Assembly (NCBI GenBank): GCA_025201865.1
Contig: MU602781.1
Coordinates: 1-43,999, forward strand
Length of the DNA stretch: 43,999 nucleotides
Reading direction: 5' to 3'
From: Ramicandelaber brevisporus
Taxonomy: Eukaryota > Kickxellomycota > Ramicandelaberales > Ramicandelaberaceae
The position numbers and the translations under genes are program-made. Under the pieces are notes generated by a model, which saw only the letters and a program-made list of their open reading frames with translations, was not told where the DNA came from and ran no database searches. Positions 7,470-17,384 of this stretch are shown here, one piece after another. How positions within the stretch are numbered: the first letter of the stretch is position 1; the number at the start of each line of letters is the position of its first letter.

Positions 7470-10331
7470 TTAAGTGCTGTTTGCAGCTGTAGCAGTAGAG
7501 TTCAAATCCATACCCTTGTACGACGTCACCAATGAGTCCCATCCATCCGACTCACCATTGCCTCCAGCTCCACCAATTGACAATGGTGGCAGCATTGGCT
7601 GCTGGCTATCGCTGGCCTTGCTGCCTCTGTTGTCACCAGGTCCATCACTGCTCAGCGTTGGCGTCATTGTTGCAATGGTGGCTGGCTGAACAATCATCTG
7701 TTCAAGCTCTAACCGTTGCTGAACTTGGAGTATTTCCATTTGTTGGCGCTGCATCGCTTGCAATTGTTCAAGTTGCTGGCGCTGAAGATCCTGCATTTGC
7801 TTGGCGTGCATAGCTTGAAGCGCGTGCATCGTGGGGACAGTTGCGCTGGCTTGAGTTGAAGCTTGGCGAGGAGTGTTTGAGGCACTAGTGAGGTTGCTAT
7901 TAGCAGCGGCAGCAAACGCAGGAAGCGGAGGCACTGGGGGGACAGGCAATTCCTTGGACATGTAAATCATCTCGGATGGGTCGAGAGCCTCATGTGATGC
8001 CATGCGACGCAAGGGACGACCTTCGCTAGCGTTTTGTGGCGCAATGGCCGGAGAGGACGACTCGGATGAGTTTACAAAGCTATTGCTGTTGGTTGGAGGT
8101 GGCGATGGCAAGACTGGCGGGGCATTCGGGGCAGTGAAAGTTTGGCCACGATATCGACCACCTCCGCCATTGACGGATGGAGCAGAGAAACTGGATGTGA
8201 GGTCGGCTGCGGAAGGTTGGCGGGTCAATGGAGCCGGGCTCATCATGTATGGCAGAGCATTGCGAGCTGGAGGTAGTGGAGGTGTTGGCAATGAGTGTTG
8301 CTGACTGATTGGCGATGCAGGTTTGCCAGCATGTTGTCTCATCAAGTGCTGCTGAACCCATGCTGGATGCAGCTGCATGTCCGATGGAGATTCGGAACTG
8401 CCAGTCATACTGGAGATGATGCTTGGAGAATCAGGTAGGATGGTTGGAGTCAAGCGACGGTTCTGACTACCGGCACTGAAGCTGTTCTCAGGCGAGAGCA
8501 AGCCACCGCTGCCCAGTGGCGTTGATGATGAATACTGCTGGGCAGCTTCGGTCGGGATTGCCGGAGCAGGACGGCGTGGCTGAGGCGGTGCCCGGTACGA
8601 GCCAGAGTGTTGCAGATATTGAGACTGCTGCTGCTGCTGTTGCTGTTGCTGTTGCTGAGATTGAGCTGGTGGCTGTGGGAACGCCTGGATGATTGGAGTT
8701 TGAGACTGTGGAATGCCAAGTCCATACACTCCATCATTGGTGCTGTTGCTGTTGGTGGCTGCTGCAATTGGAGGAGAGATGGGTGATACAGTACTGAACG
8801 ACAGCGGATCAACGTACGAACTGGCTAGATGGTCCGTGCCAGAAGAAGTGATTGGAGGCATTGGACCAAGACTGCCAGTGCCGCTGATGACTGGGCCATC
8901 AACGCGCCATCTATCAAGAACTGGGCCAAGATCATTAATTGTGTTGTTGCTGCTGTATTGATTGTTGCTGGCGGATGCAGCGTCGAACAGCATGTCATTG
9001 CTGCCACTATTGTGAGCTGCTGCTGCTGCCTGGTTGGAGCCTTGGAAGAATGATGGCATCTGAGCATTGTGGAAAGGCTGCTGTTGAGCTGATGGCGGAA
9101 TGGCCAAGCTGAGGCCAGCAACGGTGGTGCGAGTGCGAGCAGAGTTGCCAGACTTGACACTCGCCGCATCAGAATCACGATCTGACCGAGGCTTACGAGT
9201 CAGCGAAGCCTTGTGCGCCAAACGACGGCTCTTGGCCAGTTCAGCACGCAGCATCTTTTGGGCACCCTCCAAGTTGAGTACACCAGATGTCTGCATCAAC
9301 AGATTGCTCTGACCCAGCCGCGTCTCGAGATACTTGCGAGTCAAATAATCCTCGAGGTTGCTGCGGTCGTACAAGACAAGCAAATCATGGTCAATGGTAA
9401 TGACGTGGGTAATGTGCTCCTCGGTAATGAGCAGCGAGGACCGGTTGCCTGGCTTGGTGGTGCTTGGCACATTTGGGCTTGGAATGTAGCCATACTGCTC
9501 CATGACATGCTGAACAGACTTGCGCAGCACATAGCAGGCCAAGAACTCCAGAACGGAGACAATGTAGGTGACGACGAGCGCGTTGACCAAGGCGCTTTCC
9601 GGGTTCTTGGACTTCTTCTGCTTGCCCTTCTTGCCCTGTGCTTCGGCGGTGCATTCAGCCTTGAGGAACTTGAGCAGTTTGCGCTCAGCTTCCTCTTCGG
9701 AGACCTCGCGCTTGGCAGGTGCAGGTGCAGCAGCTGGGGCAGGTACTGATGGTGACGATGGGTCCTGTTGCTGGTCGTTGCCTCTAATGTTGAATGGGAA
9801 GATGGATGCAGCAAACGATGGAACTGCGGTGCCGGCATTGGCGCTAGTCTGCGATGGTGCCATAGTGTACATCGACATGGTATCGGAACCATCGTCGCCC
9901 AGCATGCTGTTGCCATTGTGGCTGCTGCCAGCCCCAACGTGACGCATGCCACCCAGGCTTGGCGACAGCGACAGCTCCTCCGTGCTCGGAGTTGGTGCCA
10001 TTGGATCACGCCATGCAAACCGACCCATATCCGTCGACCTGTTGGGGAACAACTGTCTCAACACTTCATTGATGCCTGCGTGACCAAAGTTGACAGGCAT
10101 CACGTCGCGCACCAAGACACCAATCAGCTCTTCCAGATACAGATTCAAGAGCTTGAAGCCATCTTTTGCGAGGGAGACTGACTGGGGAAGTGGAGCGCTG
10201 GAGTTGGCATTGGTGGAGTCGGCACGGATGCTGTTGATAAAGTTGCGCAGCTCAAGAGTGAGGACAGATTCGGCAGTCTGAGAGTTGACGTAGATGTTGC
10301 CCTCACTGCCAAGAAGCCATTCCAGTGCCAT
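7470..10331 (-). CDS. Large protein with N-terminal helical domain and Gln-rich disordered tail, unrecognised
   Basis: A 953-aa protein; the first ATG is at 10331 (MALEWLLGSEGN), with four upstream codons open but no ATG. The N-terminus (about 1-115) is compact and helical (NLYLEELIGVLVRDVM, INEVLRQLFP). A second ordered block lies at about 215-370, containing VTYIVSVLEFLACYVLRKS and ITIDHDLLVLYDR, after a Lys/Glu-rich stretch. Both blocks could pair as a histone-fold-like or helical unit, but that is only an impression. The remaining 580 residues are Ser/Pro/Asn-rich with a polyQ run (nt 8628-8661) and a Gln/Met-rich C-terminal coil (QAMHAKQMQDLQRQQLEQLQ). Such Q-rich tails are frequent in fungal transcription or signalling proteins. 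I do not assign a function. The 1.3-kb upstream interval suggests a long leader or regulatory region. Confidence 0.85.
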   Translation of the reverse strand: MALEWLLGSEGNIYVNSQTAESVLTLELRNFINSIRADSTNANSSAPLPQSVSLAKDGFKLLNLYLEELIGVLVRDVMPVNFGHAGINEVLRQLFPNRSTDMGRFAWRDPMAPTPSTEELSLSPSLGGMRHVGAGSSHNGNSMLGDDGSDTMSMYTMAPSQTSANAGTAVPSFAASIFPFNIRGNDQQQDPSSPSVPAPAAAPAPAKREVSEEEAERKLLKFLKAECTAEAQGKKGKQKKSKNPESALVNALVVTYIVSVLEFLACYVLRKSVQHVMEQYGYIPSPNVPSTTKPGNRSSLLITEEHITHVITIDHDLLVLYDRSNLEDYLTRKYLETRLGQSNLLMQTSGVLNLEGAQKMLRAELAKSRRLAHKASLTRKPRSDRDSDAASVKSGNSARTRTTVAGLSLAIPPSAQQQPFHNAQMPSFFQGSNQAAAAAHNSGSNDMLFDAASASNNQYSSNNTINDLGPVLDRWRVDGPVISGTGSLGPMPPITSSGTDHLASSYVDPLSFSTVSPISPPIAAATNSNSTNDGVYGLGIPQSQTPIIQAFPQPPAQSQQQQQQQQQQQSQYLQHSGSYRAPPQPRRPAPAIPTEAAQQYSSSTPLGSGGLLSPENSFSAGSQNRRLTPTILPDSPSIISSMTGSSESPSDMQLHPAWVQQHLMRQHAGKPASPISQQHSLPTPPLPPARNALPYMMSPAPLTRQPSAADLTSSFSAPSVNGGGGRYRGQTFTAPNAPPVLPSPPPTNSNSFVNSSESSSPAIAPQNASEGRPLRRMASHEALDPSEMIYMSKELPVPPVPPLPAFAAAANSNLTSASNTPRQASTQASATVPTMHALQAMHAKQMQDLQRQQLEQLQAMQRQQMEILQVQQRLELEQMIVQPATIATMTPTLSSDGPGDNRGSKASDSQQPMLPPLSIGGAGGNGESDGWDSLVTSYKGMDLNSTATAANST

Positions 10332-11659
10332 TTGACGTGACAAGTAGAAAGAAAGACAGAAGGATAGGAAGGATAGGAAGAAGGGGAAGAGGAAGGTGTG
10401 GTGATTATGTAATTAATACACTGCAAGGACAAGAAGAGTCGGGATGGAAGATAGGATGGGTCAGACAAAAAGGTTCAAAAAATGGGGAAAGGGTAGGCAG
10501 AACCAGGGTAACTCTTTGTGCACTTGTGTGTATGCGAGTGTGTGTGAGCTATCGTGTGCGGAGGTAGGATGGAGAATGAGGTGTGTTGCTTAACAGGACT
10601 TGACTGCGAAGTGTGGAGTAGAATGAGTAATATATCTGTGCAAAATCTCTTGGCACAGAGAAAGAGCAGTCAAGCGGTGCTTTTTTTTTTAGCGTGAATA
10701 TATGTACTTTTCGATGGATGAGCGGATGGAAGGAAGGAATGAATGAATGAATGAATGAAAGTGGAGATAGAGATGGAGACGGGATGACAAAGGATAATTC
10801 TCTCACGCTCAAACTGCACACACACACACGTATACACGCGCTTGTTCTCCAAAAGTCGGTGTTCGGAGGATAAATTAAGGTGAATGAATTCCAGAGATAG
10901 TGTGTACGATGTGGGGGATCCGAGAGCACAGTATGTCGTACACAAGGCTTGGAGGAGAGAGATGAGGCGAAAATAAAAACAGCGGAGGTTAATATCAACA
11001 ACAACAGCAAAAAAAGAAAGGAGATCAGCTTCAGTCGCAGATCACGGAGAAGAGTCAGTGCAAACAACGGAGCCTTAAATAATGGACACCTGTTTGTAGT
11101 AGCACCAGTGCAAGTAGTGGCAGTAGATAGTGAATGGAATCGATTGGGGGAGGGAGGGAGGGAACGGAGGTGGATTGAGCGGTCGAAAGAATGAGCGTGT
11201 GACAGCTGTCGTAAAGTAGTGTTGAGAGCTTTGCTTGAGCTGACATACACACACATACACTCACTTCCTCTCAGAGCGAGAGAGATACAGAGAGAGAAAG
11301 ACAGAAAAACAGGAACAGTTGTACTTCAATCGAAAGGTTGTTACTGATGCTCGCTGGCTGCAAGAACAATAAAAAAAACAAAAGGAACGAATCGGCGAGG
11401 CTCTAGTAGCAAATTAGACAGAGGAAAAATGAGTTTAGTTGCCACCGAGACTGCGCGGCATTGTATGGATGTGATTTGTCAACCAATCATGCTGCTATTG
11501 CAAAAACTTGCACACAGGAACCCGGTTCGGAGTTACCCTGCTTAATTTAAAGCCCCGAATGGAATCTAGGCGATCGATCTATGTACTTTTTTAAAAAAAA
11601 AAAAACGAAACTTAGAGGCGATACTACCACCACCACGACTAGCTTCATTAGGCAAGAGA
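10332..11659. other. Long intergenic region rich in simple repeats
   Basis: This 1328-bp interval is upstream of the large minus-strand gene and downstream of polymerase eta. It holds purine-rich GGAAGAAGGGGAAG sequence (10365-10396), (GAAT)5 at 10737-10756, an (AC)n run near 10816-10828, GGGAGGGAGGGA near 11149-11162, and GAGAGAGATACAGAGAGAGAAAGAC near 11276-11302. Read on the minus strand these are pyrimidine-rich, as expected of a leader or core promoter. An open frame of 235 codons on the minus strand (10549-11256) has repetitive Ser/Leu/His composition and is not called. Confidence 0.5.
10737..10756. repeat. (GAAT)5 microsatellite
   Basis: Five exact tandem GAAT units, within the leader/promoter interval of the 953-aa gene. 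Confidence 0.9.
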
Positions 11660-13606
11660 TCATTTAGAGATCGGTTTGAACCACTGCCGCTTTTGCTGCT
11701 GAGATGGCTTGGATTGCTGTTGCTGATGCTGCTGTTGCTGTTGCAGCTGGCGTTGCTGCTGATTTTGTTGCTTCACAATCTGGCGTTCTTCTTGCTGTAG
11801 TTCGAGTGCCAAATGGTAGTCAGTGTGTTCGTGCAGCTCGGAGATGGGAATGGGTTTCATGCACTTTTCGCATTGGACGACAGATCCTTTCCCACTATCT
11901 TCCTCAGCATCTGGTTTGTGCTTTTTGGTGTTGACATTCTCGGCACTTGTCAAATCCGGAAACTCTGTATCGTGTATCCCATCGTGGGTACCTTCATCTT
12001 CTCCAGCGGTGCAAGCGGCCGTACTCGTATTCGTGGCTGTGGTTGTAGCTGCAGTCGTAGTCGTAGTTGTAGCTGCAGTTGTACTCGTAGCCGCAGTCGC
12101 GGTCGCGGTCGCGGTAGAAGTGAATTCGCTCGCTGATGTCGATACAGCCTTTCGCTTAGCTAACCAGCGATCCATTGAGCCTTCGCTTGCATCGATTTTC
12201 ACAAAGTTACCCACTCCAACTGATACACCCAGTAACGGCAACAGCGGGCTAGTTGCATGTGCACCATCAAATAACTCAATAGCCAGTCTCCCTACCAAGT
12301 CCTCATCGTGGATATCTTTGCCGAGTTTGAGCCTTGATGGAAATGGACCTTGTCTGTTCCAGCTCTGATAATCATCTGGCCACGATCGCTTTGCTGTAGG
12401 GCTTGCGCTGCCACCATTGTTCCTGATGCACCAGCCACTAATCTTGAGAGTTGTCGGCCATCTTCTTGTAGAGTCAAACTCCATTAAAATACGCGACATG
12501 ATTTCCAAACTAACCATTTCAATCCACCTATGCGCCTCATTTAGTGAAGCAGCCGGTTTCCCGAGTGATTTTGTGGAGCTCATTGATTTGATTTCAGTGC
12601 GTGCTCGCACTTCAGAATCATCAATGCCTCTGCAATAGCGATATACATAGTTGCCTTGATCGTTTCCAAGATGCTTGACGAGCTGTTCCAACGGCACTGC
12701 ACGCAACTCACCAGCAGTTTCAACGTTGAATGTTTCTTTTACCGTTGTGCCTAGTTTGCCACCCATATTGCGCATTTTATCAATAGGTATATTCTCCATG
12801 ACGGAATCAATGTATTTCTCCAAGATGACAGTTTGATTATTGGGCTTATTCATGGCCGATCCAAGCTTGGCCAGTAGTTTGTTGTGTGCAATTCCAGCTG
12901 AGCATCGATATTGCAATTTATCGTAAACCTGCTGTCTTAACTGCTTGGCAACTTTGGCAGCCATCCACATTTGAACATCTCTCCATCTCCATTTCATCAA
13001 ATTTGCATTCGTTTCATCAGTCTGAGATGCATCGCCAGTAGCCACTACACTTAAATCACTCCAGTCAAGCTCGAGCTTCTCAATAATCCGATCATCAACA
13101 ACCTCTTTCTCAGCGGCTTCGCTCGATATATCAATGCTCCGTTCCCTGCACAGCTGAGCGAACTCTGAATCAACAGCTGCCGTGACATCCATGAACCCTT
13201 CATCCAATCCACCCTTTTCCAGCACGCACTTTTGCATCTTCCCTAGTACTCCAAAGAACTTTCCCGACTCGGTTCTATACGGATTCAAGCATGCCTTGTG
13301 AGTTCTCTGATCTGGATTATCGTAATACGCCGGCGGTTTATCTGCTGAATACGTCATCACATGCATCAGCTTCAGCTCAGGACACACTGCCAGCGCATCC
13401 GCTACATTGTTGATTCGCTTGACACCGCGTGCCTTGGCCGCGTAGTTGATGGCAATTAGGAGGTTCCACTGCTGCACAGCTGCTGGGAGATCAGGCGGGA
13501 TGCCGAGGCGCTTTGCTTCGACTTGGCAATAGAAACAGTCGAGGTCGAGGTGCAAGATGGCCCGCTGGTTGCCAGCTAGACGTGACAGCAGCAACAGCTG
13601 GCTCAT
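11660..13606 (-). CDS. RAD30: DNA polymerase eta, Y family
   Basis: A 648-aa translesion polymerase that copies past UV dimers. The start at 13606 (MSQLLLLSRLAGNQ) is the first ATG; the frame runs open to 13765 but only from a GTG. Catalytic acids: HLDLDCFYCQVE gives Asp21, and GGLDEGFMDV gives Asp135/Glu136. The YPSLK-type helix-hairpin region corresponds to CSAGIAHNKLLAKLGSAMNK and DKMRNMGGKLG. After the little-finger region there is a Thr/Ala-rich repeat linker (nt about 12036-12120). A UBZ-type zinc finger follows (about 572-602; CEKC then HEHTDYH), binding ubiquitin, presumably on PCNA. Next come a Gln/His-rich run and a C-terminal QKRQWFKPISK that could be a weak PIP-like box. The gene is divergent from the auxilin gene with 219 bp between start codons. 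Confidence 0.94.
   Translation of the reverse strand: MSQLLLLSRLAGNQRAILHLDLDCFYCQVEAKRLGIPPDLPAAVQQWNLLIAINYAAKARGVKRINNVADALAVCPELKLMHVMTYSADKPPAYYDNPDQRTHKACLNPYRTESGKFFGVLGKMQKCVLEKGGLDEGFMDVTAAVDSEFAQLCRERSIDISSEAAEKEVVDDRIIEKLELDWSDLSVVATGDASQTDETNANLMKWRWRDVQMWMAAKVAKQLRQQVYDKLQYRCSAGIAHNKLLAKLGSAMNKPNNQTVILEKYIDSVMENIPIDKMRNMGGKLGTTVKETFNVETAGELRAVPLEQLVKHLGNDQGNYVYRYCRGIDDSEVRARTEIKSMSSTKSLGKPAASLNEAHRWIEMVSLEIMSRILMEFDSTRRWPTTLKISGWCIRNNGGSASPTAKRSWPDDYQSWNRQGPFPSRLKLGKDIHDEDLVGRLAIELFDGAHATSPLLPLLGVSVGVGNFVKIDASEGSMDRWLAKRKAVSTSASEFTSTATATATAATSTTAATTTTTTAATTTATNTSTAACTAGEDEGTHDGIHDTEFPDLTSAENVNTKKHKPDAEEDSGKGSVVQCEKCMKPIPISELHEHTDYHLALELQQEERQIVKQQNQQQRQLQQQQQHQQQQSKPSQQQKRQWFKPISK
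12036..12120. repeat. Degenerate GTA/GTC trinucleotide tract in polymerase eta
   Basis: A run of GTx codon-like triplets with regular GCAG insertions. Read on the minus strand it encodes an almost pure Thr/Ala linker between the polymerase core and the UBZ finger. Confidence 0.75.
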
Positions 13607-13825
13607 TAGCGTTGTCGTGTTACTGTTGTCGTGTTGTCGTGTTGTTGTTTTTCTTTCTTTCAAAAGACGCGGATTGACTGCGGTTGAGCCAACTTCAGCA
13701 GAAGAAAAGAACCAAGCAGAAGAGCCCAGCGGAACCTCCCAGTAGAGTACCGCGAGTTCACTCACCAGCAGAGAGTGTCGTTTCTCTCGCGTTGAAACTT
13801 CAATTTTATAATAGCCAACTCATTG
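13607..13825. promoter_or_regulatory. Bidirectional promoter: polymerase eta / auxilin
   Basis: The two divergent ATGs are 219 bp apart, so both promoters must be compact or shared. The polymerase side is marked by GTTGTCGTGTTGTCG repeats (13611-13649). No clear TATA is seen. Confidence 0.5.
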
Positions 13826-16800
13826 ATGAACAACGGACGGCCGCCAGTGATTAAGCCAAAGTTTGCACCAGGTGCCTTTGGCGCAAGCAGCGGCAGTAGC
13901 AATGGCAGCGGTAATGTCAATGGCAACAGTATCTCGAATGGCTCGGGATTGGACGATCTGCTCGGAACTGGCTCGTTTGCATCTCCAGCGCCAAAGTCTT
14001 CCACGTTAAATACCAATGCTAATGCCAATGCTAATACTGCGTCACAAACATCATTGCTGTCATCGTTAGATCCCCTGGGCCGTACAGCGAGTCCATCTGT
14101 CAATATGTCGATGTCATCTCCATCACCAGCATATCGATCACCAGCATTGAACAACTCTCTCAAGCCATCATCATCTACAGCATCATTGAACAAGTCAGCT
14201 TCGACTGCGGCATCTGCATCAACAACCGATCCGTTCTCTGAACTGTTCAACATTGGATCGAGTTCAAGTAACCGCAACATGACTCTTGAGGAGAAGCGCA
14301 AACAGCAAAGCTCGCTTTCATCCAACTCTCCAGCCAACAAGGCATCTGACAATTCGCTATGGGACTTCGATGCGCTTACGTCCACCGCATCTGCCAAGCC
14401 TGCTACCACATCAGCCAGAACCACAGCCATCAATCAGCCATTGCAGCCAGTACAACTAGCACAACCGGCTGGCACGGTGCAGATGTCCTCGAAGCCAGCT
14501 TCGGCACTGGAGGATTTTGCAGATTTCGAGTCGGCTTTTGGCAATGGCAGCGATACCAAGTCCACACCACTGCAGCCAAAGCAAAAGGCTCTGCAGCCAA
14601 TTGCAAAGACTGTTCGATTTAATGACAATAATGATGACGATGTTGAGGATTTGAATGTGTTTGAAGACTTGGCTGAGCCAGCCAAACCAGCTCTTCCACC
14701 ACGCAGACCATCGTCATCTGCAACATTTGCAATGTCGTCATCAGTATCGGCATCAACATCATCAAGATCATCCCCAACACAGCAGGAGGCAATTGAACAA
14801 ATGGTGGATATGGGATTTGATCGAGACTCAGCTAAAGTTGCATTGGAAATGACTAGAAGTGGAAACAATGTTGAGGCTGCGGTCAGACTTTTATTGGAGC
14901 AAGGTGAGCAGGCTTCATCCATCTCAAAGCGTCAACAACATGGACACCCGTCGTTCCACGATGCCTTTTCTTATACATCTCCGCCATCACTGCCTCCGCG
15001 CTCAAATACAATGTCAAGCTCAGACATTGATGGATCGGATGCTCAGGGTGGCGACTTGTCACGACAGATTCAAGAGCGTGCAAACCAAGCCATGTCATCA
15101 GCCAAAGTGATTGGTGCGTCATTATTCTCAAAGGCATCTCAGTTAGTCCAACAGGGTCGAAAGAAGTTTGAAGAATACAACAGCACCGCAGGCATGCAGC
15201 AGGAGATTCCATGGCGAGTTACACGGAATCGAATGCAAACTAAATACGATTCGGACTCTGATACTGAATCTCAGCCAGCACCGAGCAGATGGCGCAGACC
15301 AACTCCTGCCACATCTTCATCACCATCAACATCAGCAACAACACCGTCATCAGCAACCAGTGTTGGAGCAGGTGCGGAGTCCAAGCCGTATCGGGATGAG
15401 TCCTCGAGCGATGATGATTCCGGTCCAGTTCAAGTACAGACTCCACCAAGACAGCGACCGCCAGCAACTTTACAGGCATCGGCGCCATCGTCAGCACATC
15501 AGACGGCCGATTTACTTGGCCAAGAGACCGAAGCAGTGCGTGGTAGACTAGCGAATATAAACATCAAGCCAGAGTCTGACTTTGCGAATGGCAGCAGCAG
15601 CAGCAGCAGCACTGATGCCTTTGCTAGCCTTGGAGCCCCACCGTCTCATCCCAAGCGTGCACCTGCAAAGCCAGCTAATAGACCATCAGCTCAGGTAGCT
15701 GCTTCAACTGTGTCCTCATCGGCATCGGTATCAACCTATGCTTCGAAGCCAAAGAAGAGAGTCGATATCAAACCATTGTCAGAAGATGTGTTAACAAAGT
15801 GCATCACTCACAAACGAGATGGAACTGCTCATTTCAAGCTTGGTAGATACGACGAGGCGACTGCTGAATACACCCGTGCACTCGACATTCTGCCACCTGT
15901 GCATCCTCTTCGTCTTCCGCTCCTTGCCAACCGTGCATCGTGCAGTCTCAAGACTGGTGAATATCGCAGAACAATTGAAGACTGCACTGAGCTGTTGTTA
16001 CTCGCCAGTCGTGACTTTGGTGGCTGCGAAAGCGGAGGCAGTTCATACACATTCCGTACAAGCACATCAACCTCATCACTCAAATCGCCATCTTTATGGA
16101 GCCAATTCACACAAACGGATGAAGATGTAATTGAGCGCGAAACTCAGGCATTGGCTGGAACTGAAGTGGTAATGGTTGCTGATCAAATGGCCAAAGCTTA
16201 CCAACGACGTGCAATGGCTCATGAGGGACTTGAGAAGCTGAGTGATGCTCTGGCTGACTGGCAGAAGTGTTCAAAGACCCCAGGCTTACAAGATGGATTG
16301 CGTCGACTGGCTAGCGATGGAATTCGTCGCTGTGAGCAGGCATTGAGACCCAAGCCACCAGTGCCTCCAAGACCATCTGCCAAACCAAAGGCCACTCCAC
16401 CGCCCAAACCACCATCGTCCACCAAGCCAAAGCCGGAGTCAGTACTGGCCGCACTGAGCGGCTCAGCGAATGATGGCGATGACTTGGCTGCATCATCCAA
16501 GCGAGTTGCCGAAATGCGCGAGCAAGAAATCAAGGCCCAAAAGGAGGACGACGAGCGTCATGAAATGCGCGACGATGTCGAGTCGCGTGTATTGGCATGG
16601 CGCAAGGGCAAGGAGACCAATCTGCGTGCGCTCATTTCATCTGCCGACCGCGTTTTGTGGGCAGAATGTGCATGGAAGCCAGTTGGATTGCACGAGCTCA
16701 TTACGCCTGCTCAGGTCAAGAAGGCTTACATGAAGGCAATTGTCAAGGTGCATCCAGACAGACTGAGCCAAGATGAGACTGTTGAACATCGGATGATTGC

Positions 16801-16864
16801 CGCGCTCGTGTTTGCAGCTTTGAATGAAGCTTGGGACAGTTTCCGCAGCGAAAATGGTCTTTAA
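13826..16864 (+). CDS. SWA2: Auxilin-like J-protein with UBA and TPR domains (Swa2 type)
   Basis: A 1012-aa cochaperone recruiting Hsp70 to strip clathrin from coated vesicles. The start at 13826 is the first ATG (MNNGRPPVIKPKFAPG). The N-terminal 300 residues are disordered and Ser/Asn/Ala-rich, with likely clathrin/adaptor motifs (DDLLG near 43, DPFSELF, LEDFADFESAF near 228). A UBA domain follows (about 318-362; EQMVDMGFDRDSAKVAL), then a second disordered stretch with another DLLG near 562. TPR repeats occupy about 655-835 (HFKLGRYDEATAEYTRAL, ANRASCSLKTGEYRRTIEDC, YQRRAMAHEGLEKLSDALADW), followed by a Pro/Lys segment. The C-terminal auxilin J-domain has an intact HPD (His976, in KVHPDRLS) and ends EAWDSF. 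UBA-TPR-J order is that of fungal Swa2. It is divergent from polymerase eta. Confidence 0.93.
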   Translation: MNNGRPPVIKPKFAPGAFGASSGSSNGSGNVNGNSISNGSGLDDLLGTGSFASPAPKSSTLNTNANANANTASQTSLLSSLDPLGRTASPSVNMSMSSPSPAYRSPALNNSLKPSSSTASLNKSASTAASASTTDPFSELFNIGSSSSNRNMTLEEKRKQQSSLSSNSPANKASDNSLWDFDALTSTASAKPATTSARTTAINQPLQPVQLAQPAGTVQMSSKPASALEDFADFESAFGNGSDTKSTPLQPKQKALQPIAKTVRFNDNNDDDVEDLNVFEDLAEPAKPALPPRRPSSSATFAMSSSVSASTSSRSSPTQQEAIEQMVDMGFDRDSAKVALEMTRSGNNVEAAVRLLLEQGEQASSISKRQQHGHPSFHDAFSYTSPPSLPPRSNTMSSSDIDGSDAQGGDLSRQIQERANQAMSSAKVIGASLFSKASQLVQQGRKKFEEYNSTAGMQQEIPWRVTRNRMQTKYDSDSDTESQPAPSRWRRPTPATSSSPSTSATTPSSATSVGAGAESKPYRDESSSDDDSGPVQVQTPPRQRPPATLQASAPSSAHQTADLLGQETEAVRGRLANINIKPESDFANGSSSSSSTDAFASLGAPPSHPKRAPAKPANRPSAQVAASTVSSSASVSTYASKPKKRVDIKPLSEDVLTKCITHKRDGTAHFKLGRYDEATAEYTRALDILPPVHPLRLPLLANRASCSLKTGEYRRTIEDCTELLLLASRDFGGCESGGSSYTFRTSTSTSSLKSPSLWSQFTQTDEDVIERETQALAGTEVVMVADQMAKAYQRRAMAHEGLEKLSDALADWQKCSKTPGLQDGLRRLASDGIRRCEQALRPKPPVPPRPSAKPKATPPPKPPSSTKPKPESVLAALSGSANDGDDLAASSKRVAEMREQEIKAQKEDDERHEMRDDVESRVLAWRKGKETNLRALISSADRVLWAECAWKPVGLHELITPAQVKKAYMKAIVKVHPDRLSQDETVEHRMIAALVFAALNEAWDSFRSENGL

Positions 16865-17384
16865 AACAGCAAAGACTCATAACCAACCTTTTCACCAACT
16901 CTTTAACTCTTTTTTTATAACTACTATTCTAATGACGCTGGTAACGGATCTCTTGAATGGAAATGTCGAACATTCTCACAGTTCGCACTCTTTCCCCTTC
17001 CAAGCTAACTTTTAGTAACTGCAGTTCAGGTTTCTTTCAATCATTGTAGTGTTGTCGACAATTGCAGTCATTGGTTAAATCGATGTCATGTTATCTTATC
17101 AGAGAATTGGTTCTCACGGTCAGGTGATGACTATTGGCACAGAGTCAGCAAACGAGCGTCAATGCGAATCACGCTATCAGTCACTAAACCCGCGAACACG
17201 AACAGTAGACACACCTGCTTTTTTTCTTCTTCTTTTTGTTCCTCTTCGTCCGTATCGCGTTCTTTTTGCTCCTTGCTCCTTGCGCACGTTGTTGTTGCTC
17301 TTGTTGCTGTTGTTGCCGGTTTGTCATACTCTCTCGTTCCTGCTCCGTCCGTCCGTCCGTTCTGACTGACTGACACCACCAACT
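16865..17384. other. Intergenic, promoter of alanine aminotransferase
   Basis: 520 bp between same-strand genes. The first part is T-rich 3' sequence. From about 17215 on there are pyrimidine-rich leader elements (TTTTTTTCTTCTTC, then GTTGTTGTTGC and TCCGTCCGTCCG repeats). No TATA box near the start and no RNA gene. Confidence 0.5.

Noticed and set aside
10549-11256. 235-codon minus-strand ORF
   Set aside because: Composition follows the underlying simple repeats (Ser/Leu/His/Ile runs); likely leader of the gene at 7470-10331.
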